64,000 nt of DNA from contig JAYESD010000007.1 in NCBI GenBank assembly GCA_036927565.1, forward strand, positions 127,632,230 through 127,696,229. Reading direction: 5' to 3'. The DNA is from Tuctoria greenei (taxonomy: Eukaryota; Streptophyta; Magnoliopsida; Poales; Poaceae). The number at the start of each line of letters is the position of its first letter. Position 1 is the stretch's first letter. A model generated the notes under the pieces. It was given only the letters and a program-made list of their open reading frames with translations. It searched no databases and had not been told where the DNA came from. Positions 22,161 through 33,968 of this stretch are shown in pieces. Position numbers and translations under genes: made by a program.

Positions 22161-22597
22161 TTATTTTTTAAATTCATATTCACACATAGACTTCCCAAGT
22201 TTCAAAACTCCCCCTCCATTTAAGATATGAGGATGCATAACCCCTATTTCACTATGAATGAAACAAAAACGAGTGAAATCCAAAGGTTTTGTAAAAATTT
22301 CAACCAATTGTTGTGTAGTATCTACATGGCGAAGTACAATGTTTCCTTCTTCAACATTATCACGAAGAAAGTGATACCTAATGTCATGGTGCTTTGTTCT
22401 AGAATGTTGCATGAGGTTTTTAGCAATGCAAATGGTACTAGTGTTATCAGAAAACAGTGGAACACTATCTAGATCAACCCCATAGTCCATGAGTGTTTGA
22501 ACAATCTAAATAATTTGTGAGCGAGCGCTAGTAGCAGCTACGTATTCAGATTCAACCGTGAATTGTGCAACTAAACTTTGTTTTTTAGAGGGCCAAG
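22161..22597 (-). pseudogene. RNase H C-terminal half of COP-Y
   Basis: Read from 22597 downwards: WPSKKQSLVAQFTVESEYVA, then IVQTLMDYGVDLDSVPLFSDNTST (catalytic Asp present, unlike COP-X), the HSRTKHHDIRYHF block, LVEIFTKPLDF and EIGVMHPHILN. A stop lies near 22506. The first half of the domain continues at 32363 on the other side of ATH-Z. Confidence 0.8.
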
Positions 22598-24256
22598 TGT
22601 TGATGGTTGTTATATACCAATTTCATCCTTCCATTTAACTCAATTATGTGAAGGATTTATCATTTCTTGCACACATCACCTTTCTACCTAACCCAATTCC
22701 ACTTGGACTTGGAGAAATATGTGTATGCAGCATTTTATGTAGGAAATGAGGAAATGTAGAGGGACCAATCCTATAAAATATCATCACAGCCAATCAGGCG
22801 ACGACACGTGGCATCCCATGGATCAAATGGCCCACAAACAGAAGTATCCGAGGAGATCCAACAGTGTATCACCCATATACATCAATGGGACCCACCTGGC
22901 AGCCACCTGGAGAAAGCAAACGAGAAACGATGCAATGACCAGGTCGGCCGAACAAGGGGGTTGGCCGACCTGGCCTTTGCACCAAACTCGGTCAGCCTCC
23001 ACGTGTTGGCTACTCCCGGCTCCCTGGAGTCAATGGTGACTGATTCGCGCGCTTTTGGTGGAGGGAACCGACGTCAACACTAGTATAAATAGGACCCCTA
23101 CCCCTCACTTCAACACACAACACTTGAGCTTCATCTCTATTGTATACTCTATCATCCATAGTCTTATAGGAGTTAGGTTGTAGAGAGGAGATTCTCTAGT
23201 CCCAAGTCCAAATTGGAAAAGGAGTAAGGAGTCTCTCTCCTCCCAATCCTACATTGGGAAAGGTATGGATCATGTATTCTTTCTTGTATTTGTGACTTTA
23301 TGCATAATAAAGATAGTATCTTTAGTCTCTACTTATACATCTACTTGGGCAAAGCGTTTCTTGTTTGATTGTGGAGTCCATGTATTAGGAAGGTATAGCT
23401 TCTATGACTGTTTCATCATGAACATACCTCATTATCATAGAACCTATAGACCCCCACTATAGTCTAGTTAATTATAACATAACTAGGTTAGTATGGATAA
23501 TTATGTTGTGTATCAACATTGGTTCAATGATGATTCAATTCATTGCCGGATTGTGCCTAGGCTCTTAAGGTAGTTACTTAATATGTTAGCATGGTGCTAG
23601 GATAGCTAAGTAGCATTGGATGTCTCGTAGACCCACGGATTGAAGAGGTAGGCAGTAGGTGGTGACAGTCCTATCTGTCCTTTGTAATCCTCCACGTTCG
23701 GCTATGCCACAGGCTCTTGGCGGGAGTTGCCCTAGTATTGCTAGGGGTAAGCCCGTGCCCGATGTGTTGAACCACATAGCATAAGTATTCACTATTGATC
23801 TAGCTTATGGATAATTAGTTTAGGCTATGTATATGTACAATAGAGCATAGTAGGAGTACCTTTATAACTCTCAACCTTAACTAACCTCTAGGATCCTCTT
23901 ATCCCCCTTAGACTTGAAAGCTTTTGTGTGTGTCACACTACCTCCACTATTATTTTATCCATCCTTACGAGATTCTTACCTAGACCATTCTACCCTTTCC
24001 ACTCGATGATTGTTATATCTCTACCCCGCCTTCCTTTGGGATCAAATAAATGACACCCTTGGGAATACTCTTAAGGGGAAATGCTACAATGATACTTCCG
24101 TGCGCTTGCGGCTCTGTGATCCAATAGAACCATTAACAAGCATTTCTGACACATCAGTTAGAGATGTTTAGTTAATGGTGCATAAGAATTACCAACAAGC
24201 ATTTCTGGCACCATTGCCAGGGATGATTTGTTAGTATATCTTAGGAGCCGTCAAAA
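22598..24256 (+). repeat. 5' LTR of ATH-Z
   Basis: It starts TGTTGATGGTTGTTATATACC and ends near GAGCCGTCAAAA. A TATA box (TATAAAT) lies at 23084-23090. An inverted repeat, CCAGGTCGGCC (22939-22949) with GGCCGACCTGG (22963-22973), lies about 120 bp upstream of it. The two LTRs of the element differ by scattered substitutions and small indels. Open frames inside both LTRs are mirrored only because the LTRs are copies. Confidence 0.85.
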
Positions 24257-24264
24257 AGCATTTC

Positions 24265-24281
24265 TGGCGCCGTTGTCGGGG
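24265..24281 (+). other. Primer-binding site of ATH-Z
   Basis: TGGCGCCGTTGTCGGGG follows the LTR and resembles the site seen in many plant gypsy elements (TGGCGCCGTTGCCGGGG). Similar but imperfect copies of this string occur inside the LTR near 24200 and in the right LTR near 32310. Confidence 0.7.
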
Positions 24282-24394
24282 AAGGCAAATAGATATATAA
24301 CATGACTGAGTGAATAGGATAGAACTATGGGTAGGATTTTAGTAGGATAACCATTCTTTGTTTTCGCATTTTAAATGTGAAAACAGGGTAGTGT

Positions 24395-26383
24395 ATGTCT
24401 GGTTTCCGCCTGCCGGAAAACTTTGTTGAAGATCTTGAATTTCTTCTAAGAGACTGACCACATGTCGTTACTCCTCAGAAGATTCGAGCGGCAAATCAAG
24501 CCAGCATTTCTGCACCAATAATCCAAATTCCAATGGCGCAGGAGACCCTTCGTGAGTTCTTAGCTCCCTCTGCTAACAATGTGCCTATTGGGCCCACTGT
24601 TAACACGGGAGATGTGAACTTCGAGATCAAAACTAGCCTTATCACTATGGTGCAAGCCAACCCATTCTATGGGAAGGCTAACGAGGATGCACGTGCTCAC
24701 CTGCAATAATTCCTTGAGATCTGCAGCACTTTTAAGATCAAGGACGTATCTTCTGGATGCGGTCCGTCTGAGACTGTTCCCGTTCTCTCTCCTTGAGAGA
24801 GCGAAACAGTGGTTCTACGCGAACCGAAGTGCTGTAGACACTTGGGAGAAGTGTTCTACGACATTCCTCGCCAAATTCTTCCCATTGGGCAAAACCAATG
24901 CCCTATGTGGAAGGATTTCCATCTTTCAGCCAGAGCATAAGGAATCTATTCCAGATGCATGGGAAGGGCTTCAGGAGTACATCCTAGCCTGCCCCCACCA
25001 TGGTATGGATGACTAGCTCCTTATTCAAAATTTCTATAACGGGCTGATCCCATCAGCTCATGACCATTTGGATGCTGCTGCTGGAGGATCCTTATTCTCA
25101 TTGACGGTGCCAAAAGCTAAAGATCTTATTGAGAAGATGGTGTCCAACATGGGATGGAACGATGAGTGTCTCCATACCTGACAGCGAGGCATGCACACCT
25201 TGAAGGAGGTGGACATGATCGCTGCAAAATTGGACCTCCTAATGAAGAAAATTGATGGACAAGCCAATGGTGAAGTGTGTGGCAATGCCTATGCCCTAGA
25301 CTCTCACATCATGTGTGAAGTCTGTCGCAACACGGGTCATATGGGTAATGATTGCCAGAAACTCATGAGGATGCCCTATACCTCGCCAACAATGGAAATT
25401 TCAACAACAACAATGGCTATCGTCCAGGAGGTCAAGGGTGGGGTCAACAACGCCCATTCTTTCAAGGAGGGTACAATAACAATCAGCCCAACTTGAGAGA
25501 ACTTGCCATTAGCCAGCTCAAGATCAATGATGCCCTATCCAAGAAGTTGTCAGCTAATGACAAGACCCTAGAGAATATCAATGCAAAGATGGAAGGACTA
25601 TCCTTAGCCTTCAAGAATCAACTGAGCTTCAACAAGATGCTCAAGACTCAGTTGGCTCAACTAGCAGCTGCTATTCCTTCGATGGAGAATGGCAAGATGC
25701 CAGGGCAGCCAGAACCCCCGACGGAAAATGTCAACATGATTTCCGTACGAGAGAGCAACTGGCAGAAGGACCCTGGGTGTCCTACCATTTCATGCTCAAT
25801 TGGGGCTCACCACTTTGACAAGGCACTTTGTGATCTGGGAGCAAGTGTTTGTGTGATGTCCAAGGTTGTGTTTGACCAGCTGGACTTCATAGAACTGACT
25901 CCAACACCAATGCAACTACAACTGGCTGACTCTTCAGTCCGTTATCCAGCGGGTATTACTGAAGACGTCCCGGTGATGATCTGGAACTGCTTCATACCCG
26001 TGGATTTTGTGGTGCTACAGATGGACACTGAGAAAGATACACTACTCATTCTTGGGCGTCCATTCCTAAGCACTACAAAAGCTCACATACATGTGGGAGC
26101 TGGAGAAATCCACTTCCATATCAATGGCAAGGAGGAAAAATTTAACTTTCGGCCAAGATTAGAGCAATGCTCCATGATTCGAATCAAATATGGGCCGAAT
26201 GATAAACACATCAGAGAGGTCGAAGTCACACCTCCAAAGGTGGACTCGCTCATTGCATTCATGAGAAGATTAATCTACGAGGAGAATCCGTCGTTTCGAC
26301 CACGCCGATATCCAAAGGTGACAGAATCATCTGGACCTTCCCGAAGGCCCAAGTCCACCAAGCCGCCAAAGAAGGAATGGTAG
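24395..26383 (+). pseudogene. gag-protease of ATH-Z
   Basis: The start is ATG at 24395 (MSGFRLPENFVEDLEFLL), soon broken by stops at about 24457 and 24707. The gag domain (about 24750-25290) shows LFPFSLLERAKQWFYANR and HHGMDD, and the zinc knuckle CEVCRNTGHMGNDC lies at about 25315-25357. From 25352 one frame runs to 26383 with the Asn/Gly-rich linker, NQLSFNKMLKTQLAQL, and the protease-like segment: HFDKALCDLGASVCVMSK (active site D-L-G-A in place of D-T/S-G), then LLILGRPFLSTTKA. The chain ends KPPKKEW without entering RT. Athila-type gags have this order. At least two stops and one frame change separate start and protease. Confidence 0.85.
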
Positions 26384-27154
26384 AAGAAGCAAGACAAGCC
26401 GTCCAAGCCCATCCCTCCGGGCCCGGATGTGAAATCAAGACGGAGGAATGTCCATCTCATCGGACGGTGGTCAGACCTACGTCAATAGGTTAAATTGGTA
26501 GTTATCCCACTTTATTTTTCTTTCTTTCTTTTTCCACCACATTTGGATTTTTCCCATTGCATATTTGATTTTTCCTAGCAAGTTGAGAATCTTATATTCT
26601 CAACTATCATTTTTCTTTCTTTCTTTTCAAAAGAAATTTTTTTTTATTGGATTTGAAAAGGGTTTTTATTTGAAAAACAATTTTTTCTGAGCTGCACATG
26701 TGGCTTTTCACCAACGTGCTAACTTTATAGCCGTTGGGGAGCCACTTGCCAAAAGGGGAACCAGGGGGGCCACCTGTCAGGTCGGCCAAACCCCCTGGTT
26801 GGCCGAACAGGGAGTGGAGCCAAATTGGCTCCCCTTCCTCTAACGGCTACTTTTTGAACCCCAAGTGACTGTTGGAGGGTGCACCTTATGAATTGTGGTC
26901 GTGAGGCGCACCTCTCTTCACACACCACGTTATTTTACACCTCCCCAAGTCACTCTCTAGCTCACCTTGTTTTACTTGCTCTTCATTGCAACACTCTTGC
27001 TCAAATCCATCCCCAAAAAGATTTTCTTTTGTTTGCATTTTACACTCAAGCTTTCAAGAGGAGAAAATTCGTTGAGAGTTTTGTCTTCCAAACATCGCTT
27101 CTTTTCGGATTTTTCTCGCCTTGTTTTGTTCTTGCTTATTGAACTCAAGAAGAC
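26384..27154 (+). other. Non-coding internal region of ATH-Z
   Basis: A 770 bp gap without RT. It contains T-rich runs (26510-26660) and an inverted-repeat block at about 26778-26812 (AGGTCGGCCAAACC and GGTTGGCCGAAC) akin to the one in the LTRs. CT-rich sequence follows up to the second ORF, possibly a leader. Confidence 0.5.
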
Positions 27155-28225
27155 ATGAAGAGGTTGTTTGGAAAGAGGAAGGAGGCTGCAAGCTCAAGCC
27201 ATGATGAAGGTTCTAGTGCACGCCTCTCTTCCATGGGTACAAGCCCAAGGAGGAGAAGTGTGTGTGAGGACACTTCCATGGAAGAGAGAAGCAACCCACA
27301 CCAACTTCTTCATGACAATGACCTCAACATACGAAGCGAAGTTGAAGACCAAGCACGCAGGCTTCTCCAAGATCGTGAGTTCCGCCACACCAAGGCTTAC
27401 GATCCACATTCGATCTCCAAAATAGGTATGGACTCCGAATTTATTCCCATTTGGCATGCAAATGAATTTGATGACTTTCTCACATAGAGGAGAAAGGTTC
27501 ACACCTTCTCGCTATCCAATTCCTTTGCACGCTAAGAATAGGATTTGATGGTATTACTTTTAGATTATTTCAAAAAGAATACAACCTCCTTTGGAAAGAA
27601 TTAGGTAGCATCCTAGGCTTCCATAAACGGTGTTTGCTAGATTTAGACAATTTGCCTAAGTTTAACAAACAAAGTTTTTGGCATGAGCTAACTAGTGAGG
27701 TCACATGTAGGGCTCCTAGGAATAGCCACATCCAAAACCCTACCTTACGCTTCATGCATAGATGGGTGGCTATGACTATGTTCCCTAGGGGAGATGTTAG
27801 GGTTGTGCGAGATGATGAATTGAAATTTTTTTTACCATGACTAAAAAGATAAAAGTTGCTCCAATCAAAGCCATGATTAAACAATGGTTAGATTACATTT
27901 CAAAATCAGGACCAATTGAATGCACTTCATTGATTAATCATATTGTTGATAGGGTAGGAGCACTTAAATACTCTTCATAGTGCAAGGACATACCCTTAAG
28001 CATGATCTTGATGGCTCCTTGACATTTTTCTATCCCGGCTTTGTCAATGAAATTCGGTTACCTAACCCGGATTCTTATTTGTACAAATGCCGGAGGCTAA
28101 CCATTAATCTTCTTCCCCTTGACGAAGCAAGAAGAAGTAATGTCTCTGGCAAGGTAACAAGGAATCATGCAAGGGCTGCAGCCACAGGCATGCCACCGAT
28201 AATCTCTCCGGTCCATGAATATTAA
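27155..28225 (+). pseudogene. Second ORF of ATH-Z (Athila ORF-like protein)
   Basis: The start MKRLFGKRKEAASSSHDEGS (27155) opens a basic, serine-rich N-terminus, in frame to 27484. Later pieces in shifted frames read FRLFQKEYNLLWKELGSILG (about 27565-27625), FWHELTSEVTCRAPRN and FMHRWVAMTMFPRGDVRVV (to 27837), then MIKQWLDYISKSG and PLDEARRSN to 28225. This pattern resembles the Athila ORF1-type protein (Pfam ATHILA) found after pol in some elements. It has at least three frameshifts. No signal peptide or membrane anchor is seen. Its role is unknown; its presence where RT and integrase are lost suggests it matters to the family. Confidence 0.65.
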
Positions 28226-28618
28226 GAGGAAGAGAACCCAACGGGTTATGCGCCCGGATGGACTCAACCTCCGATGTATATGACTGGGGGATCATCTTGG
28301 CAAGAATGGAAAAGGGATCCACCCTTACCACATCAAGCTCTAGCAGCTTGTCCCCAACGTCCATGAGAGTACGTCGTTCCTTTTCGGCTAGAAGTCATCA
28401 TGACTATAGTCAAGGAATGACGGACCTCACTAAACGTATGGGAGAACTTGAAGTGAGATTGGGTGACATCTAGAGCACACTCCAGGAGCATGTTCAAGGT
28501 ACCCAAGATTGGCAACAACACATGGATGCTCAATTCACCAACTTCAACACGGCGCTACAACAACAAACAAGCCGATCTTGCAGCGTACTTCCGTCATCAA
28601 GGGTTCAACCCTTATCAT

Positions 28619-29309
28619 TAGGGATGAAAACGCTACGGTAAATTCCCGTACCGTCCGATGCCGTTTTCGAAAATTTCCGAAATTTTCGACAATTTCTGAA
28701 ATTTCCGATGCCGTATCATTTTCGACAATTTCTGAAATTTTCGATCCGATTACCGTTTTTATCGAACTTTGAAATCTGGTAAACGGAACGAAAACGATTT
28801 GGGCTGATTTCCGACTGAATTGTCGGAATACCGTATTTTAATGGAAAATTTCCGAACAATAACCGAATAATTTCCGAATAGTAGGTTGGGTTTAATGGAC
28901 TAACATGTAATAAGATCAATTTCTTATTTTTTTATTCAGACACTGGTTTGTATAAGAAGTTAACTATAATTACATACAAATATTTATTTACTTTAAAATG
29001 TGTTTCTAAAGTGATTTCGTTTCATATTGAATTTTTTTTATTAAATGAAAAGTTGTTGTCTCATATTTTGTACTTAAGTTGTTGATGTTAAAGATGAATA
29101 ATATTTTTGTGTTGACTCCAAATAAATATGAAACCGTTCCGATATCGACATACTTTCGATCCGATGTACCCGTTTTCGATATTTCCGAAATTTCCGATAC
29201 CGTAACCGTTTTCAATGATATCATTTTCGATTCTGTTTCTGAAAATTTTATATGAAAATGAAAATGATTTCACTATTTTTCTGTCCATTTCCGACCGTTT
29301 TCATCCCTG
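28619..29309 (+). mobile_element. hAT-type non-autonomous DNA element (691 bp)
   Basis: It has terminal inverted repeats TAGGGATGAAAACG and CGTTTTCATCCCTG (one mismatch at the outer base) and an exact 8 bp target duplication CTTATCAT (28611-28618 and 29310-29317), the hallmark of hAT elements. It has no transposase. Subterminal regions are filled with short repeats of CCGATGCCG, TTTTCGA and AATTTCCGAAATTT on both strands, as expected for transposase binding sites. It lies in the ATH-Z 3' internal region and is therefore younger than ATH-Z. Confidence 0.9.
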
Positions 29310-29317
29310 CTTATCAT

Positions 29318-30675
29318 GGAGGTAGTTGGAGAACAAGCTTGGGGGAGGACCCCCACTTGAGGTAACATGTATCACATTCTTTGCATATTTATTTTCCATC
29401 CATCCATCATCCACCTTGCATTAAAAAAATAGATTAGATTTGCTTTCATCAAATAAAGATGTGCAGTAAGAATGATTTAGAATTCACATAGATGAAATGA
29501 TGAACAGTTGCTCTGTTTTATTGTCTCTAGTTTACAACTTGCTACTCTCCGAATATTGCTTTCATTGATTTGAAATACTTTTAACTTAATTTGGAAATTG
29601 TGGGTAGCAAAAGCTTAATCTAATTCTAGGTTGTTGCGAGATCAGAATTGGTAATAGGGCTCCTAGTCCTAGTTTGAAAGTAAAACTTAGATTTTCGGAG
29701 AAATTTTAAAAAGATTTAAGTTTCCCTCAATTGATTAGAAATACCTACCAAATCCATATGATGTTCATACATAGACAAAACCTTATGCATATGCTATTTT
29801 CTTTCATATTGAGCCTAGTCAAACTAGTATAGACCTATGTGAGAAATCATTCAACTCTTCTTGAATTCAAGACTTCACTTGCACATGCTATACTTCTACA
29901 CTAGAAGTAAGCAAAACGTCCATCATATCCACCATACCACAACAAAAAGAGAAACTCCATGTTATTCATGTTTAGCACTCTCTTCAAAATTCATTGCAAA
30001 AAAAGGGAGTAGAAGACATGGCTACAAAAAGAAAATGAAAAAAAGGGCAAGCTTACATCATAAGCATGAGAAAAAAAAAAGAGAAAAGAAAAGTAGCCAT
30101 GTTTCATCCCTGCAAAAGAAAGAGAGATTATAACAAAAAAGGAGTTATCTCAAGTATCCACGTCCACTTCCACTCCATCACACATGCACTAGTCTTGAAT
30201 CAAAAAGTTATGATTTGAATTCTCCTAAGGCTTACTCTTTTGACTTAGCAATATATGTGATGCAAATATGCCTACTTACTTTCCTTACCAAGCTCCACAT
30301 ACAAGCCATATTCAATGAGTAGGAATAGTAGAGGCACAATGCTTTGGTGAGGAGATATTTCCACTATCCACAAAGGAGTGATTGAGAGAATCAAATTGAG
30401 GTACTTAATATCTAAATTGAATTCTCTGAGATTTAAGTGGAACTTGATTTCTGGGCTATGTTTGCTCCATTTGCTATTCTACCTTTCAACTACTCATGAA
30501 TATGAAAAAGCATAAGCTCCATAATAACTTAAGAAAGGTAGAGTATCATAGCCAATTTATGCAATACAAGGTATAGTATCTTGTTTTGCATTAGATACTT
30601 TTGAAAATAAGACATTGTAGCAACACTTGATCATCAACCTAAAGTCTTAACTTTGCTCGGGACGAGCAAAGGATA
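29318..30675 (+). other. Non-coding 3' internal region of ATH-Z
   Basis: About 1.36 kb of AT-rich sequence with no supported gene. A lysine-rich open stretch at 29960-30130 comes from A-rich purine runs and is not a gene. The stretch ends in ACTTTGCTCGGGACGAGCAAAGGATAAG (30649-30676), a perfect CTTTGCTCG/CGAGCAAAG hairpin just before the polypurine tract. Confidence 0.6.
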
Positions 30676-30689
30676 AGTTTGGGGGAGTT
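30676..30689 (+). other. Polypurine tract of ATH-Z
   Basis: A GTTTGGGGGAG run directly precedes the 3' LTR start (TGTTGACGGC at 30690), the expected plus-strand primer site. Confidence 0.75.
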
Positions 30690-32362
30690 TGTTGACGGCT
30701 GTTATATACCAATTTCATCCGTCAATTTAACTCAATTATGTGAAGGATTTGTCATTTCTTGCATACATCACCTTTCTACCTAACACAATTCCACTTGGAC
30801 TTGGAGAAATATGTGTATGCAGCATTTTATGCAGGAAATGAGGAAATGTAGAGGGACCAATCCTATAAAATATCATCCCAGCCAATCAGGCGACGACACG
30901 TGGCATCCCATGGATCAAATGGCCCACAAACAGAAGTATCTGAGGAGATCCAATGGTGTATCACCCATATACATCAATGGGACCCACCTGGCAGCCACCT
31001 GGAGAAAGCACACGAGAAACGGTGCAATGACCAGATCGGCCGAACCAGGGGGTTGGCCGACCTGGTCTGTGCACCAAACTCGGTCAGCCTCCACGTGTTG
31101 GCTCCTCCCGGCTCCCTGGAGTCAATAGTGACTGATTCGCGCGCTTTTGGTGGCGGGAAACGACCTCAACACTAGTATAAAAAGGACCCCCTACCCCTCA
31201 CTTCAACACACACCACTTGAGCTTCATCTCTATTGTATACACTATCATCCATAGTCTTAGAGGAGTTAGGTTGTAGAGAGGAGAGTCTCTAGTTCCAAGT
31301 CAAAATTGGGGAATGAGTAAGGAGTCTCTCTCTTCCCAATCCTAGATTGGGAAAGGTATGGCTCATGTATTCTTTCTTGTATTTGTGACTTTATGCATAA
31401 TAAAGATAGTATCTTTAGTCTCTAATTATACATATACTTAGGCAAAGCATTTCTTGTTTGATTGTGGAGTCCATGTATGTGGAAGGTATAGCTTCTATGA
31501 CTGTTTCATCATGAACATATCTCATTATCATAGAACCTATAGACCCCCACTATAGTCTAGTTAATTATAACAGAACTAGGTTAGTATGGATAATTATGTT
31601 GTGTATCAACATTGGTTCAATGATGATTCAATTAATTGCCTTAGGATGGATTGTGCCTAGGCTCTTAAGGTAATTACTTAATATGCTAGCATGGTGCTAG
31701 GATAGCTAAGTAGCATTGGATATCTCATAGACCCACGGATTGAAGAGGTAGGCAGTAGGTGGTGACAGTCCTATCTGTCCTTTGTAATCCTCCATGTTCG
31801 GCTATGCCACAGGCTCTTGGCGAGAGTCGCCCTAGTATTGCTAGGGGTAAGCCCCTGCCCGAAGTGTTGAACCACATACCATAAGTACTCACTATTGATC
31901 TAGCTTATGGATAATTAGTTTAGGCTATGTATATGTACAATAGAGCATAGTAGGAGTACCTCTATAACTCTCAACCTTAACTAACCTCTAGGATCCTCTT
32001 ATCCCCTTTAGACTTGAAAGCTTTTGCATGTTTCACACTATCTCCACTATTATTTTATCCATCCTTACTAGATTCTTACCTAGACCTTTCTACCCTTTCC
32101 ACTCAATGATTGTTATATCTCTACCCTACCTTCCTTTGGGATCAAATAAATGACACCCTTGAAAATACTCTTAAGGGGAAATGCTACAATGATACCTTTG
32201 TCCGCTTGCGGAATTCACTCTGTGATCCAATAGATCCATTAACAAGAATTTCTGACACATCAGTTGGAGATGTTTAGTTAATGGTGCATAAGAATTACCA
32301 ACAAGCATTTCTGGCACCGTTGCCGGGGATGATTTGTTAGTATATCTTAGGAGCCGTAAATA
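30690..32362 (+). repeat. 3' LTR of ATH-Z
   Basis: It starts TGTTGACGGCTGTTATATACC and ends GAGCCGTAAATA. TATA box at about 31176-31182. It aligns over its full length with 22598-24256, with differences every few tens of bases. Confidence 0.85.
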
Positions 32363-33460
32363 TCAAGCAACAAGTAAATTACCAAGAAAATGACAAGCAC
32401 CCGAAGTACTTTTCCTACCAATCCTAAAATCCTCAAAATCAGCATCTGAAAAAGCGTTCAAAGTAATGATTGAGGAAGACGGAAGAAAAATGCCAAATTC
32501 TTGAGGTCCATGTAAGTACCTGAGAATTCATTGATGGCTTGACGATGTGAAGTACGTGGGGAAACTTGAAATCATACACAAAGACATACACAAAATTGTA
32601 TGTCTGGTCTTGATGCGGTGAGGTACAAAAGTGACCTAATCATGCTTCTATATTCTTTTTGATCCACGGGTTCACCATCTTCATGAAGTTCAAGTGTCGT
32701 TGTTGTTCCCATTGGTGTTCGAAGAGGCTTTCTTTTGTCAATGTTGAAGCGCTTAAGATGGTCTCTTTTATACTTCGTTTGATGCACAAAAGTTCCTTCC
32801 TTGGTTTGCTTGATTTACAGCCCCAAAATGTATGTGAGTTCTCTCATCATACTCATCGAAAATTCTAAACTCACCATAGCTGAAAACTTAGACACAAGAT
32901 CAAGAGAAGCACAACCAGAGATAATATAATCCACATGCACTTGAACGAATAGTGATTCATTGCCCATGGTAAACCCCTTTTCCAGTAAGAATGTTTTTAA
33001 CCTATCATACCATGCTCTAGGGGCTTGTTTGAGACCGTACAAGGCTCTGGACAGTTTGTAAACATGATTAGGAAAATCTGGATTTTCAAAATGGTGGTTG
33101 CTTGACATAAACCTTCTCATCTATGTAGCCATTAAGAAAAGCACTTTTTAACATCAATTTGATATAACTTGAATCCTTTAGATGCAGCAAAAACTAACAT
33201 AATTCTTATGGCTTCTAATCTAGCAACAGGAGCAAAAATTTCATCAATATCTAGACCTTCAACTTTGTGTGAAATCTTGAGTGACCAACCTAACCTTATT
33301 CGTAACCACAATCTCATCCTCGCTTTGTTTATTTTTAAACACCCATTTAGTTCCAATTTAAGTGTGACCTTGAGGTGGAGGTATAAGTTTCCAAACTATA
33401 TTTCTTTCAAAAATTTCTAACTCTTCTTTCATGGCAATAATCCAAGATTCACGAATAGAT
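32363..33460 (-). pseudogene. RT and N-terminal RNase H of COP-Y
   Basis: From 33460 downwards: SWIIAMKEELEIFERN, GLDIDEIFAPVARLEAIRI, then KQPP and NPDFPNHVYKLSRALYG with GLKQAPRAWYDRLKTFL (33000s). The catalytic YVDD reads HVDYIISG at about 32925, so the second Asp is Tyr and the enzyme is dead. The segments EYRSMIRSLLYLTASRPDIQF and DRKSTSGACHFLG-like text follow, ending at the ATH-Z insertion. Several stops and frame changes occur. Confidence 0.8.
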
Positions 33461-33469
33461 GTAACTTTC

Positions 33470-33968
33470 ATCTCTCAAATCAAGATGTCTAATGTACTTA
33501 ATAATTGCCTAGCATTTTCAACATCTGAAAAATAAGATTCACACTACGCAAGTTGCTAAGAATTTTATTATAGCGAGAAAATAAATCGTCGATGGACTCA
33601 CCTGGTTGCATCTCAAAGCACATATATTCTTTCTTGAACATATCTTGCCTTACCTCCTTGATCGTGTTGGATTATTTGTGGTAGCCACAAAGTGCCTTTC
33701 ACACATCGTACGCTGATCAGAGGTGTGCAACACGATCGAAGTCGCTTTGAGTCAATCCTTGTGTAAGCAAGTTGCAAGCCTTGATATTGTTGTTGACATT
33801 TCTCATGTTCGCAGCCGTAACTTGATCTTTTGGTGGCACATCGAAAGTCTTGTAGACCTTTTCTCATATGTCTAAGCCTTGCGCATGTATGTAAGCCTCT
33901 ATACGTGCATTCCAAACCTGGAAATCAATGTCATTGAACACACAAGGTTTTGCGGAGTATTGTTCCAT
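33470..33968 (-). pseudogene. gag of COP-Y joined directly to RT by deletion
   Basis: The start at 33968 reads MEQYSAKPCVFNDIDFQVW and continues RIEAYIHAQGLDI, TFDVPPKDQVTAANMRN and DMFKKEYMCFEMQPGESID, typical of a copia gag of the UBN2 type. Stops replace expected Trp codons at several places (TGA). At about 33480, after a SNLRSVN-like stretch, the text passes within about 40 bp to the start of RT. The gag C-terminus, protease and integrase are therefore deleted. Confidence 0.7.

Larger units (their letters stand above)
22598..32362 (+). mobile_element. Athila-like gypsy element ATH-Z lacking RT and integrase
   Basis: Complete element with LTRs at 22598-24256 and 30690-32362, a primer site TGGCGCCGTTGTCGGGG at 24265, a polypurine tract at 30676-30689, gag-protease and a second ORF. 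It splits the COP-Y RNase H; flanks are CCAAG (22593-22597) and TCAAG (32363-32367), a 5 bp target duplication with one change. No RT, RNase H or integrase motif is present between protease (ends 26383) and the second ORF (27155), so the element needs another element's enzymes. Confidence 0.85.

Noticed and set aside
22746..23083. Matching open frames at 22746-23083 and 30811-31175
   Set aside because: They lie in the two LTR copies of ATH-Z and match only because the LTRs are duplicates; no domain pattern, and they end at the promoter.
29861..30133. Lysine-rich 90-codon frame
   Set aside because: Produced by A-rich purine runs in the ATH-Z 3' non-coding region.
33613..33915. 100-codon frame on the minus strand in the COP-Y gag region
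   Set aside because: The recognisable copia gag residues (RIEAYIHAQGLDI and later blocks) are in another minus-strand frame starting at 33968; the longer open frame is a shadow.
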